In this document: in pieces, positions 10,380-22,512 of the stretch | How positions within the stretch are numbered: the first letter of the stretch is position 1 | How the letters are laid out: each line of letters opens with the position of its first letter | Assembly: GCA_007922305.1 (NCBI GenBank) | Contig: ML677333.1 | Coordinates: forward strand, 12,008,502-12,072,501 | Length of the DNA stretch: 64,000 nt | Origin: Dermatemys mawii | Taxonomy: Eukaryota > Chordata > Testudines > Dermatemydidae | Direction: 5' to 3' | Notes under the pieces: model-generated | What the model was told of the DNA's origin: nothing | Databases searched by the model: none | Seen by the model: the letters and a program-made list of their open reading frames with translations, nothing else | Program-made: the position numbers and the translations under genes

Positions 10380-12594
10380 CATCGTTACAGTGAAATGCTA
10401 AATCAGAATTAGGTTTGGTGGTTTTATGCATAGTTGAGAATATTTCCAACAGCTCTTTCTATATTCACTTTTGTCAGCATAGACACTCTGTCCCCAATCT
10501 ATCTCCATGGGAATCATTAGAGTTAGACCAAGGTGAAACTAGGCCTTTACATTTTTTAGCCCTATATACTACTTTGGCTGTTTTAAGGTACTTCTTCACC
10601 TTGGTGTATTCCATCTCATTTCAAGTGTAATCCTCGCCTCTTAATTTCCTTTACTATTCTTATTGAACTCTAACTGTATTATTGTCAGCAACTCTTTAAA
10701 GAATGTTGGGGTACAGTTAGTAGGAAATATATTTTATTGTATTCTGAACTGATTTCCCTCTTGGTTTTACCTAGATTAAACATGCAATGCCTTTCTATTG
10801 GGTGTAAGTAGGACAATCTTCTAGAGTAAATAAATGTGTCTTCAAACACTTGCTGCACATATAAACATCAGAATCATAGAAAAATAAAACATATTTATTT
10901 CATAAAGGTCTGCCTACCGATTCATCCCCCTCTTTCCCTCAGCTATAACTGAAAATGAATACCTACTGCTCCTATAATTGCAGCACTAGAATAGCAACTC
11001 TCCAATGTTGATCATCAGGCTATGCCCACTCATTAATCCCTGGTCTGAAACATTCCAGTAAATGTACATTCCTGTCAAAACATGTATTTTGATGAGTCCT
11101 TTATTTTCTTCAAGGGGAAAGGAGAATTATTTTTTATATTCTGTATTCCCATGAAGTGTACCCAGAATACAATCACACTGTACAAGATGAGTCAGAGTTC
11201 CACTTAATTTACTCACTAAATGTATGCCGTGAACAGAAAAGCGGGCAAAAGCAAGAATGCCCAAATATTTCAGTTTGTTTCCAAACTCAAATGGCAACAC
11301 TTTTATGGAATTGCTGAGATGGCATAGTATTTTGGGTGAAGACATGCAAATGTAGAGCCTAATCCTGCTAATATTATTCCATATGGCATAGTATTTACTA
11401 GAATAAGCATTCCCATTGAACTCCCACTAATGTTACTTGAAGTAAGCATCCCTCTTTGTTTCAAAGTTTTATCTATCTGATACTACTCCAAAAAGTGGCT
11501 TATGAACAGTTAAGGGGTCTACCTAGACTAGGTATGCAATCACATACACCTATATAATCCTATTAGAGTATGGTAAATTCAGTCTCTGTCCTTCAGTTGG
11601 ACAGAAGCACATGCTGAAAATTAAGCACATGTTTGCGTGTTCTCCTGTATCAGGGCCTGAGCGAAGAGAAATCTTTTTTCCTGTACTACAAATTTCAGAC
11701 CTATAGTTTTGAGAACTAAATGGTAGGGTGGGGAGGGGAGGGTTCTGCTTTATGTCTACAAGAGCATGAATTCTATCCAGAGTCAGTGGTTGGTATTTTC
11801 AGATCTATAGCCAGACACTAAACCCCCGACTACTCAATGGGGTACACATCATTAAACCTCTGGAAATTCAGTCTCAAAACACTGCTTAGCTTGACAGCTC
11901 CAAACAGCTTTCACAAATTAAAATGTGGTTAGGAATGAATAGACTGAATTCCTGACATAGTTTAGGAGTGACTTGCATGCCAGAGTATTCTTTTTTCCTG
12001 GAGGAAGGTGTTTTTTTTTCTTTGACAATCTTCTGTAGTGTACGTGGAATGCAAAGACCAAGTAATGAAACATTTTTGCTGTGATGACAACTGATGAGAA
12101 GATTGAGGCAGGTGAGATTTGCTAGTTTCTTTGGGTCTCCACTTCCAAAATAGATTTTTTTTTTAAAGTTGAGATCCCCTGGCTAGATATAATTGTCCAG
12201 CTAGCAAAGATAAATGAACAATATTCCTGTAGCGGTATTTTTTTGAACCCACCATATTTTTATGTATATTGGAATCATGTTGCTTTGAAACCAATTTTTT
12301 TTTCTTCAAGTCAGGATTTATTGTGAATTTACCCATGAATGTTCCATTTACACATTTATTTTTCAAGCCAAGAGAACTGGAAGTTGGGGGAAATCTTGTT
12401 TTGCTACAAGTCTTAAGTCCCAGCATAACAAGCCGAGTGGTGCAGAGTGGCAGTCCCTGGGGTGTTCTGCTTGTTCAGTACTGAGTTAGACAGGATAATT
12501 TCAGGGACTCTGAAGGAGGGAGGCCACAGCAGCAACTTCTATCTACAGCAATTGAAAAGGTGTGTTATACCTCCCATCCCGAGCCCCTTAATAT
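10380..12594. other. Unassigned DNA with MITE scraps
   Basis: Two decayed MITE scraps are visible: about 11355-11450 (agcctaatcctgc...cattcccattgaactccc) and about 11608-11660 (aaattaagcacatg...atcagggcct). The rest shows no gene. An overlapping pair of frames at 12163-12484 on opposite strands is attributed to chance. Confidence 0.45.
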
Positions 12595-12860
12595 GGGCTT
12601 GTCTATACATACAGCTATGCTGCTGCAGCTCATCTGGTGAAGGCACTCTATGTGGACGGAAGAGAGCTCTCCCGTTGGCATAATAAAACCACTTCTGTGA
12701 GAGGCAGTAACTCTGCTGGTGGGAAAAGCTTTCCTGCTGACATAATGCTGTCCACACCGGCGCTTATGTTGGTGTAACTTACGTCTCTCAGGATAGTGGT
12801 TTATTAACACCCCCAGTGCAACTTAAGTTATGCTGACATAAGCTGTAGTGAAGACATATC
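12595..12860. mobile_element. MITE (GGGCTTGTCTA...GACATATC)
   Basis: The left end GGGCTTGTCTATAC and the right end GTGAAGACATATC are degenerate inverted repeats. Internal 'ctctcccgttggcataat' and 'gctgacataatgctgtccacacc' match a reptile MITE that I associate with the Harbinger group. The 78-81 codon frames inside are chance frames. Confidence 0.6.
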
Positions 12861-12942
12861 TTATCACTAATTAAATTAGCTGTGTAACACCCCTCTGAGA
12901 TAGAGAATTAGTCTCATCCTCATTTTACAGATGGGAAACTGA

Positions 12943-13638
12943 GGGCTTGGCTACACTTGCAGCTGTAGAGTGTTTTGGGTTAAACCCGTCTTCGTAGACA
13001 GCTCCAGGGAAAGCGCTCCAGTGTGTCCACACTGACAGCTGCAACTGCACTGTCATGGCCACATTTGAGGCAAGTGCAGCAGCACTGGGAGTGGTGCATT
13101 ATGGGCAGCTATCCCACCATTCAGCTGGCTGCAAGGTGCTTTTCAAACGAGGCGGGTGGGGTGGAGTGTGTTGTGTGTATGTGGAGAGAGAGAGAGAGAA
13201 AGCAGATTTCTGGAGTGCTGAGAGTGTGTCAGTACACTGTCTTGTAAATTCAGTGTCCCGTAGCCCCTCTGCTTCTCACTGACTCACTTGGTAAAAGTTT
13301 GCTTTGTTGATTTGCCCAGTTGCAGATAAGCTCTGAAAAACTACTTCCACATTCCTCCACCCGAGTTCAAAAAAAAGGGAAGAGAGATCAGTTGACTTAA
13401 GGAGATTAGGGGGTGTTTCCGTACTCAAAGCACAGTATTATTACTACCCGTTTACACTGGAGCTGCAGCATCTCACCCAATAAGCAACAGCTGTTAATCC
13501 TCTGGCAAGGAGGAGTACCAGGACCGGTATAGCCAAGGAGTTAGAGTGCTCTACGTGCCCTGCCAGTGTGGACGAGTAGTAAGGTAGAGCGCTCTGGGAA
13601 GGTTTATTGCGGTATAAAGTGCCAGTGTAACCGAGCCC
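12943..13638. mobile_element. Non-autonomous DNA transposon, 696 bp, TGA duplication
   Basis: Ends GGGCTTGGCTACACTTGCA and the inverted right end (reading GGGCTCGGTTACACTGGCA) match at 16 of 19 positions. TGA flanks both sides (12940-12942 and 13639-13641), a 3-bp duplication as in PIF/Harbinger elements. Subterminal arms repeat 'gtccacactg' and 'ccagtgtggac'. A (GA)n run lies at about 13185-13200. No transposase is present; the 74-75 codon frames are chance. Confidence 0.75.
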
Positions 13639-13658
13639 TGAGACACAGAAAAGATTAA

Positions 13659-13788
13659 GGGCCAGATTTGAATATCCTCATGCCAGTTGTGTAGCACCTC
13701 AACTCATCGGCAGACAAGCAGTCTGCAATAGGACCATTTTCAGAATAAGGGACTATGCTACATGTGTAAGAGTATTAGAATCTGTCCC
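13659..13788. mobile_element. Palindromic MITE with TAA duplication
   Basis: GGGCCAGATT and the inverted right end (reading GGGACAGATT) are flanked by TAA at 13656-13658 and 13789-13791. It is inserted into the MIR remnant. Confidence 0.7.
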
Positions 13789-13910
13789 TAAATATTGTGA
13801 TCAAGGTCAGTCAGGAAGTTTGTGGCACAGACAGAAATTGAACCTACAGCTATTGAGATGCAGCTACCACTTGAAATCAAGACCATCTTAATGCTAATAT
13901 TGGTTCTAGT

Positions 13911-14037
13911 TCATCAAAGCACATAAGCACATGCTTTAACTTTAAATGCTTTGCTGAACTGAGTCCAATTGCAGTCAATGGGACTGCTGATGTACTTAAC
14001 GTTAAGCATGTATTTCAGTGCTTTGCTTAATTGGGTT
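13911..14037. mobile_element. Palindromic MITE ('agcaaagcacttaagcatg' family)
   Basis: The left arm 'tcaaagcacataagcacatgc' mirrors the right arm 'gttaagcatgtatttcagtgctttgc' around 'gcagtcaatgggactgc'. Relatives are at 47172-47262 and 61582-61685. Confidence 0.65.
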
Positions 14038-15599
14038 CATGTCCCTTATGCAGATGTGTGGTGAAGTGGGGCACACATGCCTTTGTACCTTCTACACATC
14101 TTGTATCCAGGCAGGTTCCTTAAATTGATACATATTTGATTTCATTTCCCAGTAGCCCATTTAGTATAATTTTTAAAAGTTGCATAACTTGAGAACAGCA
14201 TTTTAATTTTATTGTGCATTTACTGCACAAAGACTAGGGCAAATTGGTTGATCTCATTTTAATCTGTTTGTCCTTAATCACTTTACATGTCACTCATACG
14301 CACAGAGAATATATAAGGCCCAGTTTTCTGTGGCAAAAGGCTGTTGCCTTACTAGAGGGCCAGATTAACAACAAAGTCAATTAAACTATTATTATATTTA
14401 ATTATTAAACTATCTATAGTCCCACAAATTTATACCTAAACTAAGATTACCACCCCACAACTTCTCCTCAGAGTACTAAATGGTGAGCTCTAGCCTTAAT
14501 TCCCCAGGCATCCTCCATTTACCAAAAGAATCTCCGCTTCATTTAAACCGCACTCTCCATCAAGAGTGAATATGGGAGCAAACTATAAACCACCTTCTAA
14601 GCACTCAAAGATACTCTCCTTTGTATCACCCTTCAGGATCTCCAACCACCCTAAAACTGCATGACTGCAGATAGTACATCTAATAATCACGGTATCTTAC
14701 ATAGAGCTGTTACAATTAAAAAGAGCTGAATGTATCTAAATTTAAGTATTGCAGAAGGAACTATACTGCTCTACTTAATAGCATCCAAAGTCCCGACAAA
14801 AAAGACAAATCCAAACACAGAGTGCTTGGGCAAGATAATGAGTCAGTAGGCACTTCTCTAAACCTGCCTGCTTATCTTTTTATCTGCAATTGTGGATCAT
14901 ATTTTTGCCTTCTTCAACCCTAGCAACTTCATATTTTTGTCTTCTTGCAATGTCAGTGAGGTTGCACAAGTTTAACACAGAGCAGAATTTGACCCTGTAT
15001 AAGAAACAGCCAAATGCCCAAAATGCTCTCTGATCCATGAACAATGCCAAAGTCCCTTCTGACTACAAGAGCTCAGAAGGAACGCTGTAAGCAATTTCAT
15101 ATTTTTAGTGTCCTTTTTCCAGCCATATATCTACCTACTTATCTATTTCTGACAATAGCATGAATAGAGATCCCTCTCCCACTACATATGATTATAAAAT
15201 TATTCTAAGCAATCATGAAGTGTCATTATACCTGCCTATTGTATATGGTGGGCCAAAGTAAGCTATGGTGTAACTCTATAGAAATCAACAGAGCTATGGA
15301 AGTCAAGATCTTAACCCAGCATGCTTTCATGCCTGGAAAATCCACATGAATTTTCCACTCTAGTGCTAGAAGGATGACTCATCTATCTTTGTTTTAGCAA
15401 TAATAGTGAAACAAAGAATAGAGGTATATGTCGAGGGAGGGAGGGAGAACTTTGAGAAAACATGAATCATGTTGAATTGTCGAAGAGCTCAATCTAATCT
15501 GAAAAAGTATTTCAATAATCTACAAATGAATGTGCCTTCAAGACAAGAAAAGCCTTACTTTTTATATTAAATCAGTCCATTCATTTAACAGTTGGATGT
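14038..15599. other. Unassigned DNA
   Basis: No gene. A worn MITE remnant is probable at 15251-15312 (gggccaaagtaag...gtgtaactctatagaaatcaac). Otherwise no repeat recognised. Confidence 0.45.
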
Positions 15600-16080
15600 G
15601 TTGATAGCTGAATTACCATCTGCCATATAACCAGATGTTTTCTATCCATGTTTTAATGAATCTTATTTTTCTAATCAACATTACACAGAGCAAAAATCTG
15701 CTTTTATGAAGAGCTGCATTCTCCTTACACTGTACTACTTTGGCCTGTCAAAATTATAGATTAGTTTATCAAATTACCTTATTTATGTGATTTTGCTTCC
15801 GTTTATGATATGTTTTTCACTCTGGTTTATTCCAGAATTCTTTTGCATCCTCTTAGCATTGAAGTAGTGACACTGTAGGCTTTCCTGGAGCAGGGCTATT
15901 GGCAATCCATCTATAATTTCAATAAGAGTGTGCTAATATTGAAATAATTACCTCCTGCTATTACCTGTGGACTCTAGCCTAATTACCAGTTTCTAGCATT
16001 ATATTTGGTTCACTAATTACCCTTAGAAATGTTGGTTGAATGTCTACTCTCTGAAAGAATTACACTGGAATTATCCAGCA
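15600..16080. promoter_or_regulatory. Candidate non-coding regulatory block with five AATTACC motifs
   Basis: Exact AATTACC occurs at 15611, 15772, 15946, 15981 and 16015, three of them as TAATTACC. TAATTA-type cores are bound by homeodomain proteins. The block has no recognisable transposon and no coding frame. That it is an enhancer is inference; AT-rich DNA yields such motifs by chance, though five copies of a 7-mer in about 410 bp is more than I would expect. Confidence 0.3.
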
Positions 16081-16451
16081 AAGATTTTGCTAAAGCTGTG
16101 AGCAAAAAAAATATAATGTGATGTGGTATTTATCAAGAATAATGAAGTACAACCTCTATCATCCTCATGTCACTAATTCACAAATGTAAATTGTAAAAAC
16201 TGGCAAAGTTTGAATAGCACAGAGAAGTCTCATACTACTAAATTCTCAATTGGAGCTGTGTGGGAATTTTTCAACAAACATTTTTTGTTGGAAAATGCTG
16301 ATTTGTTGAAACAAAAATTTTGTAGGATGAATTATCAGAAAATAAAGTCTAAATGGATAATGTGAAAATAAATGAACAAAATCTATTTTGTGATATACAA
16401 TCTTTGACATTTTTATTCTCATTCACATACTCAGTAATTTGAAAAAGTCAG
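16081..16451. other. Unassigned; AT-rich repeat scrap
   Basis: About 16250-16330 (ggaatttttcaacaaacattttttgttggaaaat...) resembles the 'aaaattttc' dispersed repeat also seen near 29760, 39021 and 42111. Nothing else is recognised. Confidence 0.4.
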
Positions 16452-17321
16452 TGTCAAGGCTGAATCCCCACTCTGTCACTCTGAGTGCAGAAGGTTGGGG
16501 CCCACAAGGATCCTAAAAATAAATACATGCCACTTCAGGCTTGTATTAAACTCCCAAGGTCTGACCCTGGCTTGTTAAATGCTGCCACCACCCAAATGCA
16601 AAAAAAAAACAAAAAAAAAAACCCTTTCAACCCGGGAAGGAGCACTTGGGAATTCCTCCCTGTGGGGTACACTCAGGCCCTCCCTCCCCTCCCCCCCCCC
16701 AGGGGAAAAGCTGAGAAAGAAAACATAGGAAATTAGCAGTGGCTACCAGCTAATCAAACGACATGCACAAACCTCTTAAGACCCTAAAAATCCAATCCTG
16801 TTCTTTAAAAAGGTAAATTTTATTAAAAACAAAAAGGAAATATGACATCTGGAATTTAGGCTTTTTGCTAGATCTTAAAATAAATAATTACAAAAATTAA
16901 GCACCCTAAATAGCATTCTTGGGAGTTCAGCTTAAAGGTTACAAGCAACCAAAAGCATCAGTGGCTAGTACAGAGGATCTCCACAAGCCAAAATAAGAAA
17001 TAAACCTGATAGCTTCTAGCTAAACATTCCCTATCCAAATTATTTCTTCTAAGTATGGAAGATACTTTTTCATACTTAATTCAAACCTTACACAGCATTT
17101 CTGCTTATAGCATTGCTCCTCCATGCCCCTGAAAACCAAGGAACAACAGAAAAAGGGCAAGTTTCTTTCCCAAATCTAACCTTCCCATTGGCTCTTTTGG
17201 TCAGGTGCCTATTCTTTTTCTTTTACCTGTGGGTTTGTTAACCCTTTACAGGTAAAGCAAGCAGAGAACAGACACCAAGAGGTATTTTACAGCTAACTGA
17301 CTGACTGGGTGTTCATCACCA
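16452..17321. mobile_element. Probable solo LTR, 870 bp
   Basis: The block begins TGTCAAGGCTGA and ends CATCACCA, the TG...CA form of an LTR, with TCAG on each side (16448-16451 and 17322-17325), a possible 4-bp duplication as in gammaretrovirus-like elements. The text 'cactctgtcact', 'aggcttgtattaaactcccaagg' and 'cattggctcttttggtcaggtg' belongs to a reptile LTR family that I recognise but cannot name. AATAAA-type signals occur on both strands, so orientation is unsettled. A poly-A tract (16600-16621) and a C run (16690-16700) lie inside. No gag, pol or env is adjacent, as expected after LTR-LTR recombination. The 83-codon frame at 16485 is not a gene. Confidence 0.65.
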
Positions 17322-17325
17322 TCAG

Positions 17326-18904
17326 TTATTCACCAAGAGTCTCCCAGACATTAATGTGAGTTGTAAAATTGTTCTGGGGGCAGGGGAAAAGGCAATCAAT
17401 ATGACATTTCAATACTATGATATTTGGAATAGGTGGGATAAGAGTGGGCAGTTTGCACTGTGCATGCTTCACGGTTATGGGGCTAGCCACATCTTCACCC
17501 CATTTCTGGTGTCTCTGAATAGAATCCCTCAGATGTTAGGCCTCTTGCCCTTAACTATTTTGAGATGGAATCTGGTGATTCTCCCACTCATCGATTGGAC
17601 CTAGGTTCGCTAAACTATGTTTATTAGCCACTTATTACCATGCAGGCCTATTTCAGTTTGGTCAGCCTGTTTGATCCTCCCCTCAGGAACCTATGACCAA
17701 TGACATTGACCACAACCTTCTTAAACGAAGCATTTTTATTTCACAGTTGAAACAAAGCATAAGAGGAAAATGATTTTAAAACAAGAAATAACCTGCATGT
17801 TGGGTTAGTTTCATCTAATCTTGTGCTTCACTACACAGTTAGTGTAAGTTAGATAGGTTGGAACAGAACAGAATCCACTCACATTCTCTTGGCCCGCTAA
17901 GATCCTTATATGATCCACCTTTAAACTATCTGATAGCATGCCCCATTGTTTTTTTCTTTAGCCCCATAGCTCCCTCCTCTGTGAGAGTTTTCATAAGCAG
18001 AAGCACTTTCCACCAAGAGTCATTGTCATATTGCTCAATTGTTGTTGTTTTTTTTAATTTCTGGGATGAGGCATAATGGTTTCTCAAGCTGATTTCTCTG
18101 GGTTGGCTGGAACATCCAGTGGGATCTGTCATAGCCAATATCCCTGTGATGACTACTCCGTTCATTAGACCTACTCAGTCTCAAAGAGTCATAATTATTG
18201 ATCAATGGCTGCATCTTCTTTACAGGTGAGGGATGATGAACATATCTAAATATGAGGAACCCCCTCAGTCCCTTTTGTTAGTTTAACCCACAATCTCTGA
18301 AATCCAGGACATAAATCACATGTTGGATACAGATCAAAACAGGCTATTGATACAGATATTTATTGTCACACACGCTACGGAGGTAGCTTTTCACTTCTCA
18401 TGGTCAGCATTTCCTGTGATGGTTGGCAGGTTTATCTGGTGCTGTGTTAGACCACTTGGTTGAAATGCTGGCCCTACTGAAGTTGATTGAAATTGTACAT
18501 GGGATCAGGATGTGATGGGACATGCACTCCATACTAGCCCTGTAGGGTTTAATATAGGCAAGAGATGTTAGTTAGCCATAGGCTGCACCTAGAGGGGAGC
18601 TAGGATGCAATGAGGGACCCTTGACCCAGCAGTTCAGGTCCTTATTCTCCCAGCCCTTACTGCTTCTTCTCTGGATTGCTTCCTATAGCCTTAATACAGG
18701 CTCTCTTCTCTTCTCCTTCCCATAGTCTCAGGGAGTGTGAACCTCACCTCTGCTCTTCCTAGGATTCTACACCCCCTCTCCCAGGCTGGGGGTGGGGAGA
18801 GGCTACCATGGGATCCCCTCTCCCCTGAGGGGCAGCTACAAGAGCTCTTCACCAGCCAAGTTCTGTGGCACAGGGGGGAGGAGCAGAGGTATTGTCCTGT
18901 CTGT
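17326..18904. other. Unassigned DNA
   Basis: No recognisable gene or element. Frames of 72-82 codons show no domain. 18650-18900 is CT-rich then G+C-rich and leads into the Harbinger copy. Confidence 0.45.
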
Positions 18905-19107
18905 GGGTAGAGCTACACTACCCACTGGATCGGTGGGTAGTGGTCGATGTATCGGGGATCGATTTATCGTGTCTCGCCTAGACGCAATAAATTGATCCCC
19001 GAAAGCACTCCCGTCAACTCCAGAACTCCAGCTCTGCAAGAAGAGTAAGTGGAATTGATGGGGGAGCCGCTGCAGTCGACCCACTGCCATGGGGACAGCC
19101 AGGTAAG
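18905..19107. mobile_element. Decayed Harbinger MITE, same family as 4491-4766
   Basis: Shared parts in order: a 'gggtag...ctacactaccc' end, 'atcgatttatcg..tctcgcctagacgc..taaat', 'cactcccgtcaactcc', 'ccagctctgc', 'ggaattgatgggggagccgc' and 'ccatggggacagccaggtaag'. The distal palindromic arm present at 4678-4736 is missing here. Many CpGs have decayed to TpG or CpA, so it is older than the 4.5-kb copy. The opposing 61-103 codon frames are by-products of the palindrome. Confidence 0.7.
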
Positions 19108-21207
19108 GGAAAAGGCTTCTGTAAGTGAATGAGCTCTCTCCTGACATCTAGTGATGAACTGGTGGAAGACTTCAGGCGCAGGCCATGTTTGCATGGACAT
19201 GCCTACTCTGCCTACGTGCGCACCAGATGGAGCTGCTTTGCCAAAATGATCAATTTTGGCTGGTTTGGGTTACAAATCACCAAGGATTTACCAATGTGTC
19301 ACTGGCCCTTCTGATCCTAAAGCGTGTTATGACCACAGCAGACATCACCATGGCAACCGCTGTGACCTTCATATTCCTGTTATCCCCTTCCTCAATGGAA
19401 TTTCAGTTTCCATCCCCATCTTATTCCTCCTCTACCTCCCTTTTGCTTTCAGATCAGAGTCCCTCTTAGCTGGTCAGGACAAATCTAACCTTGCCACACT
19501 TTTGCAAGGTGAAAACCATGCCTGAGCAGCCTGATTCTAGTAAAAGCTTCTGAGAGTCCTAGAGTGGTAACTGGGGTGTGTGCCTTGAAGAAGAAAAATC
19601 AGAGCAACTTAGCCAGATATTTTCCTCAGGCAGGAGGGTAAAGTCAGGGCCAAGGAGTGGATGAGTATGTCGTGTATTATGCCTGGGGTCTTCATGGCAT
19701 CATGGCTCATTGATTTGCATATTCTTATGATCACACTCTGTGAGAAAATTGTGTAAAGGTGAGGAGCATGTATATATTGTTCAAATGTGGACGAGATGCT
19801 GAAATATAAAATTAAACAGCATATCCTCATACTCTGCTTCTAGCAGACAAGAATGTACTATATTTAAACTAGAAGTGGATATTACTTACATTACCCAGAA
19901 ATCATGAAATAATCTAACCTAGTAATGCCTGCTTATTCAGCAACCCAAAACCAAGTTATAGGCAGTATCAGCTTCTGCCAGCAAAATACAATTTCTGGCA
20001 CTGTGTTCTTTTCTTCTTCCTCAGGCTTGACCTTAGGCAATGTCAAAAAATTTAATTTCCTTGTTCATGTTAGTAAGGATGTCAAAATACCAGACCCTAG
20101 TGGGGCCACTGAACACAGTTATATTGAGAAGCAGCTTTATATTGACATGGGACTCCAAAACATAGGGATAGAGTGTTGGGAAAATTCTGTTGTAGAGAAG
20201 CAAATACTCAGACACAAAGTTATTGAATTTGCTGTCATCCATCTTTGGACCTGAGCAGGTAGCCAGTTTTCAGGGTCTAGTGGGTTGTTTCATTAGGAGG
20301 AGAAACTGATGATGGAGTCAGGTATTTCTTTGATGCATTCCTTTTTCTTTGCAAAGAATGGACTAAGTTCTGTTTCCCTGAATGTACTAGGAATTAAGCA
20401 AGAGGAAATTTCTTTGGTCACAGTTCCAAGCTGCTTTCAGCCAAACTTTACCCAAATCTCTCTCCTATGCCAGGGTCATACCTACCAAGGTTTCTCTGGC
20501 TGTGCCTTATTCTTACCCAAGCCCAAATTTCCTACTCATTACAGGCCTGGTTTGAAAGGCTCACACTTTAGCCAAATTATTTTAATGATAATAGGCTAAC
20601 ATGTCATTTATATGGCATCTTTTATCCAGAAGAATCCCAGAGTGCTTTACAAACATAGGGTTAGATATTATCTGGACCAGTTGCAGGTGTACTGGGAGGG
20701 CAGAGTGCAAATAATATTAAGTGAGTAACATTGTATGCCAGACAAGAAGGAAGAGGGACCCCCATTGGATCATCTACAAAACTTCCAGCAGTATCATCCA
20801 TAGATAGTCCTTGGGTGAGAACTATTCTAATCCATCTTAAAACTAGAGTCCCATCCAAACTCTGGCTCTGCATGACTCTGCTTAGCTTACGAGTGCAGAC
20901 AGAACCATAGCCATGTCCATGGTCACTTTAAGGCATTGCTGTGGCAGCCATAAATGTGAAGTATTTGCAACTTTTTATTCTAATAAAAATTATTTGACTG
21001 TGAATAGATTGCTTTCCCAGTGGAAACATCTGCACTTAAGAAATCTTTCATTTTGCACGTGTGTTCTAACACTTTCATCCTATCCACATTTTCTTCTCAA
21101 GTAATAATTTATTATTTCCTAACTACTTTGTTTCTCCCTAGGGTGTATTCTTCCATAGTTGAGTGGACAGTTCCACATTTAACAAGATATTTCACAATTT
21201 GGATAAT
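19108..21207. other. Unassigned DNA
   Basis: Frames of 89-109 codons occur (19256, 19925) with overlapping minus-strand frames, but none has a recognisable domain or codon pattern. The text at 20618-20655 (atcttttatccagaagaatcccagagtgctttacaaac) looks like an ancient dispersed repeat, family unknown to me. Confidence 0.4.
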
Positions 21208-21283
21208 GTGATTGGCTTGTGTTATGCAGGAGGTCAGACTAGATGATCATAACAGCTCCTTCTGGCTTTAAAATATATGAATG
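21208..21283 (+). mobile_element. CR1 LINE 3' end
   Basis: It contains GTGTTATGCAGGAGGTCAGA, then CTAGATGATCATAACAGCTC and 'cttctggctttaaaatatatgaatg', the reptile CR1 3' UTR and tail. The copy is 5'-truncated, as most CR1 insertions are. Confidence 0.85.
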
Positions 21284-22429
21284 ATTATAACTGCTTTCTG
21301 GGAATCACTTAGTCTCCCACGAACAGTTCACTTTCTGTTCTGTGAAATGACTTTTCTAGAGGTGAGGCAAAATCACTATGGTTCAATGCACATGAGTCAC
21401 ATTAATTTTATGTTTCAGAAACCAGTTGTAGGAACTGGTAACTGACCTATCCCGTTGTAAATGTTGGGTCTAAAGGAGCCGTGTACTACCTGGGATCCAC
21501 CATAATTCCTACAGGTTCAAATGTGTGTCTATGTGTTCCCTAGCTACTGTACAGCACCACTGGCTATGGAGCCCCTGTGGCCCTATTCTCAGCATGGTTG
21601 CATTGGAAGTTTCTCTTCTCTTGCTGCCCTAGTCAGAGGGTGGTGGAAGGAGAACATCCTAAAATGTCCAGAGACATTTTGGATTGGGAGGCAGCAACTC
21701 TTACTTTGTGGCCCTTATTCTGAATGGAAGTGAACATACATGAAAACACGTAAAGATGAGAACACCTAAACAACCTTAGGAGTGAGCAGGACAGTGGAGG
21801 GTCACAGGGTTCTGAAAACAAAATAAGTCTGAGGTGTCCTGCCACCTGGTCAGAGAAAAGAATAAGTTAAGTGGGCAGGTGATAACAGGGGTGTGTGATG
21901 GCAGGAGGAAGAGCTTTACAAATAGCCCAGCCAGGTTTGCTACGAAATCATGAACCTGGGCTGCTGTGCAAGTAGCAAGAAAACCCTGAATCCACACTGA
22001 TTTCAGGAAGGTTAGAGTTTTGTGAAAGTTTCAGCTAGAATCTCTGTTACTCTCCCATCAATATACAGTATGTGCATGACTCTGTGTGAATCAAATAAAA
22101 AATTAGAATCTCATTTTCTTTGCTATGAATGCCTTTAGTTTCTTAATATAAACTGATGTGAATGTTCATCATTCACTTTTCTTGTTTTAGGTTTTTGCTA
22201 TATTATGCTATTTGTGATGGTCCAAATCGAAGTTAATGCGGGTTACTTACCAAGGATCACATGATAGTTAATGGGTGGATCATACTGGAAATGGCTTGCC
22301 ACTGACGCACATGGAGATTGGCTCTAGATAGCACTGACTAGATTAATTTTGAAATGCTCTATTGATTTCGGTGGAATACCAATTCTAATTTCATCAGAAG
22401 AAAAATAAAAGCTCTATTTAAATATATTG
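21284..22429. other. Unassigned DNA
   Basis: No gene or recognisable repeat. Overlapping frames of 70-73 codons at 21521-21997 are not supported. Confidence 0.45.
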
Positions 22430-22512
22430 AGCCAGGTGCTCAATGGTGTAAACTAAGATAGCCTTACTGACTTCAGTGGAGCTATCCTGATTTTCGCCTA
22501 CTGAAAATCTCA
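22430..22512. mobile_element. Shortened palindromic MITE
   Basis: 'gccaggtgctcaatggtgtaaac', a centre with 'ctgacttcagtggagc' and a mirrored right side place it in the 'gtgtaaatc' MITE family. Confidence 0.55.

Larger units (their letters stand above)
12889..13890 (-). mobile_element. MIR SINE split by two DNA transposons
   Basis: Minus-strand MIR text appears in three pieces: 12889-12942 (tcattttacagatgggaaactga), 13639-13658 (tgagacacagaaaagattaa) and 13789 to about 13890 (tgatcaaggtcagtcaggaag...cagaaattgaacc). Joined in order they follow the MIR path from the core toward the tRNA-like head. The gaps are occupied by the elements at 12943-13638 and 13659-13788, so the SINE came first. Confidence 0.7.

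Noticed and set aside
18836..19147. 103-codon minus-strand frame opposite a plus-strand frame
   Set aside because: Produced by the palindromic Harbinger MITE remnant.
19925..20254. 109-codon plus frame with a 69-codon minus frame
   Set aside because: I considered a decayed coding exon but found no family signature on either strand.
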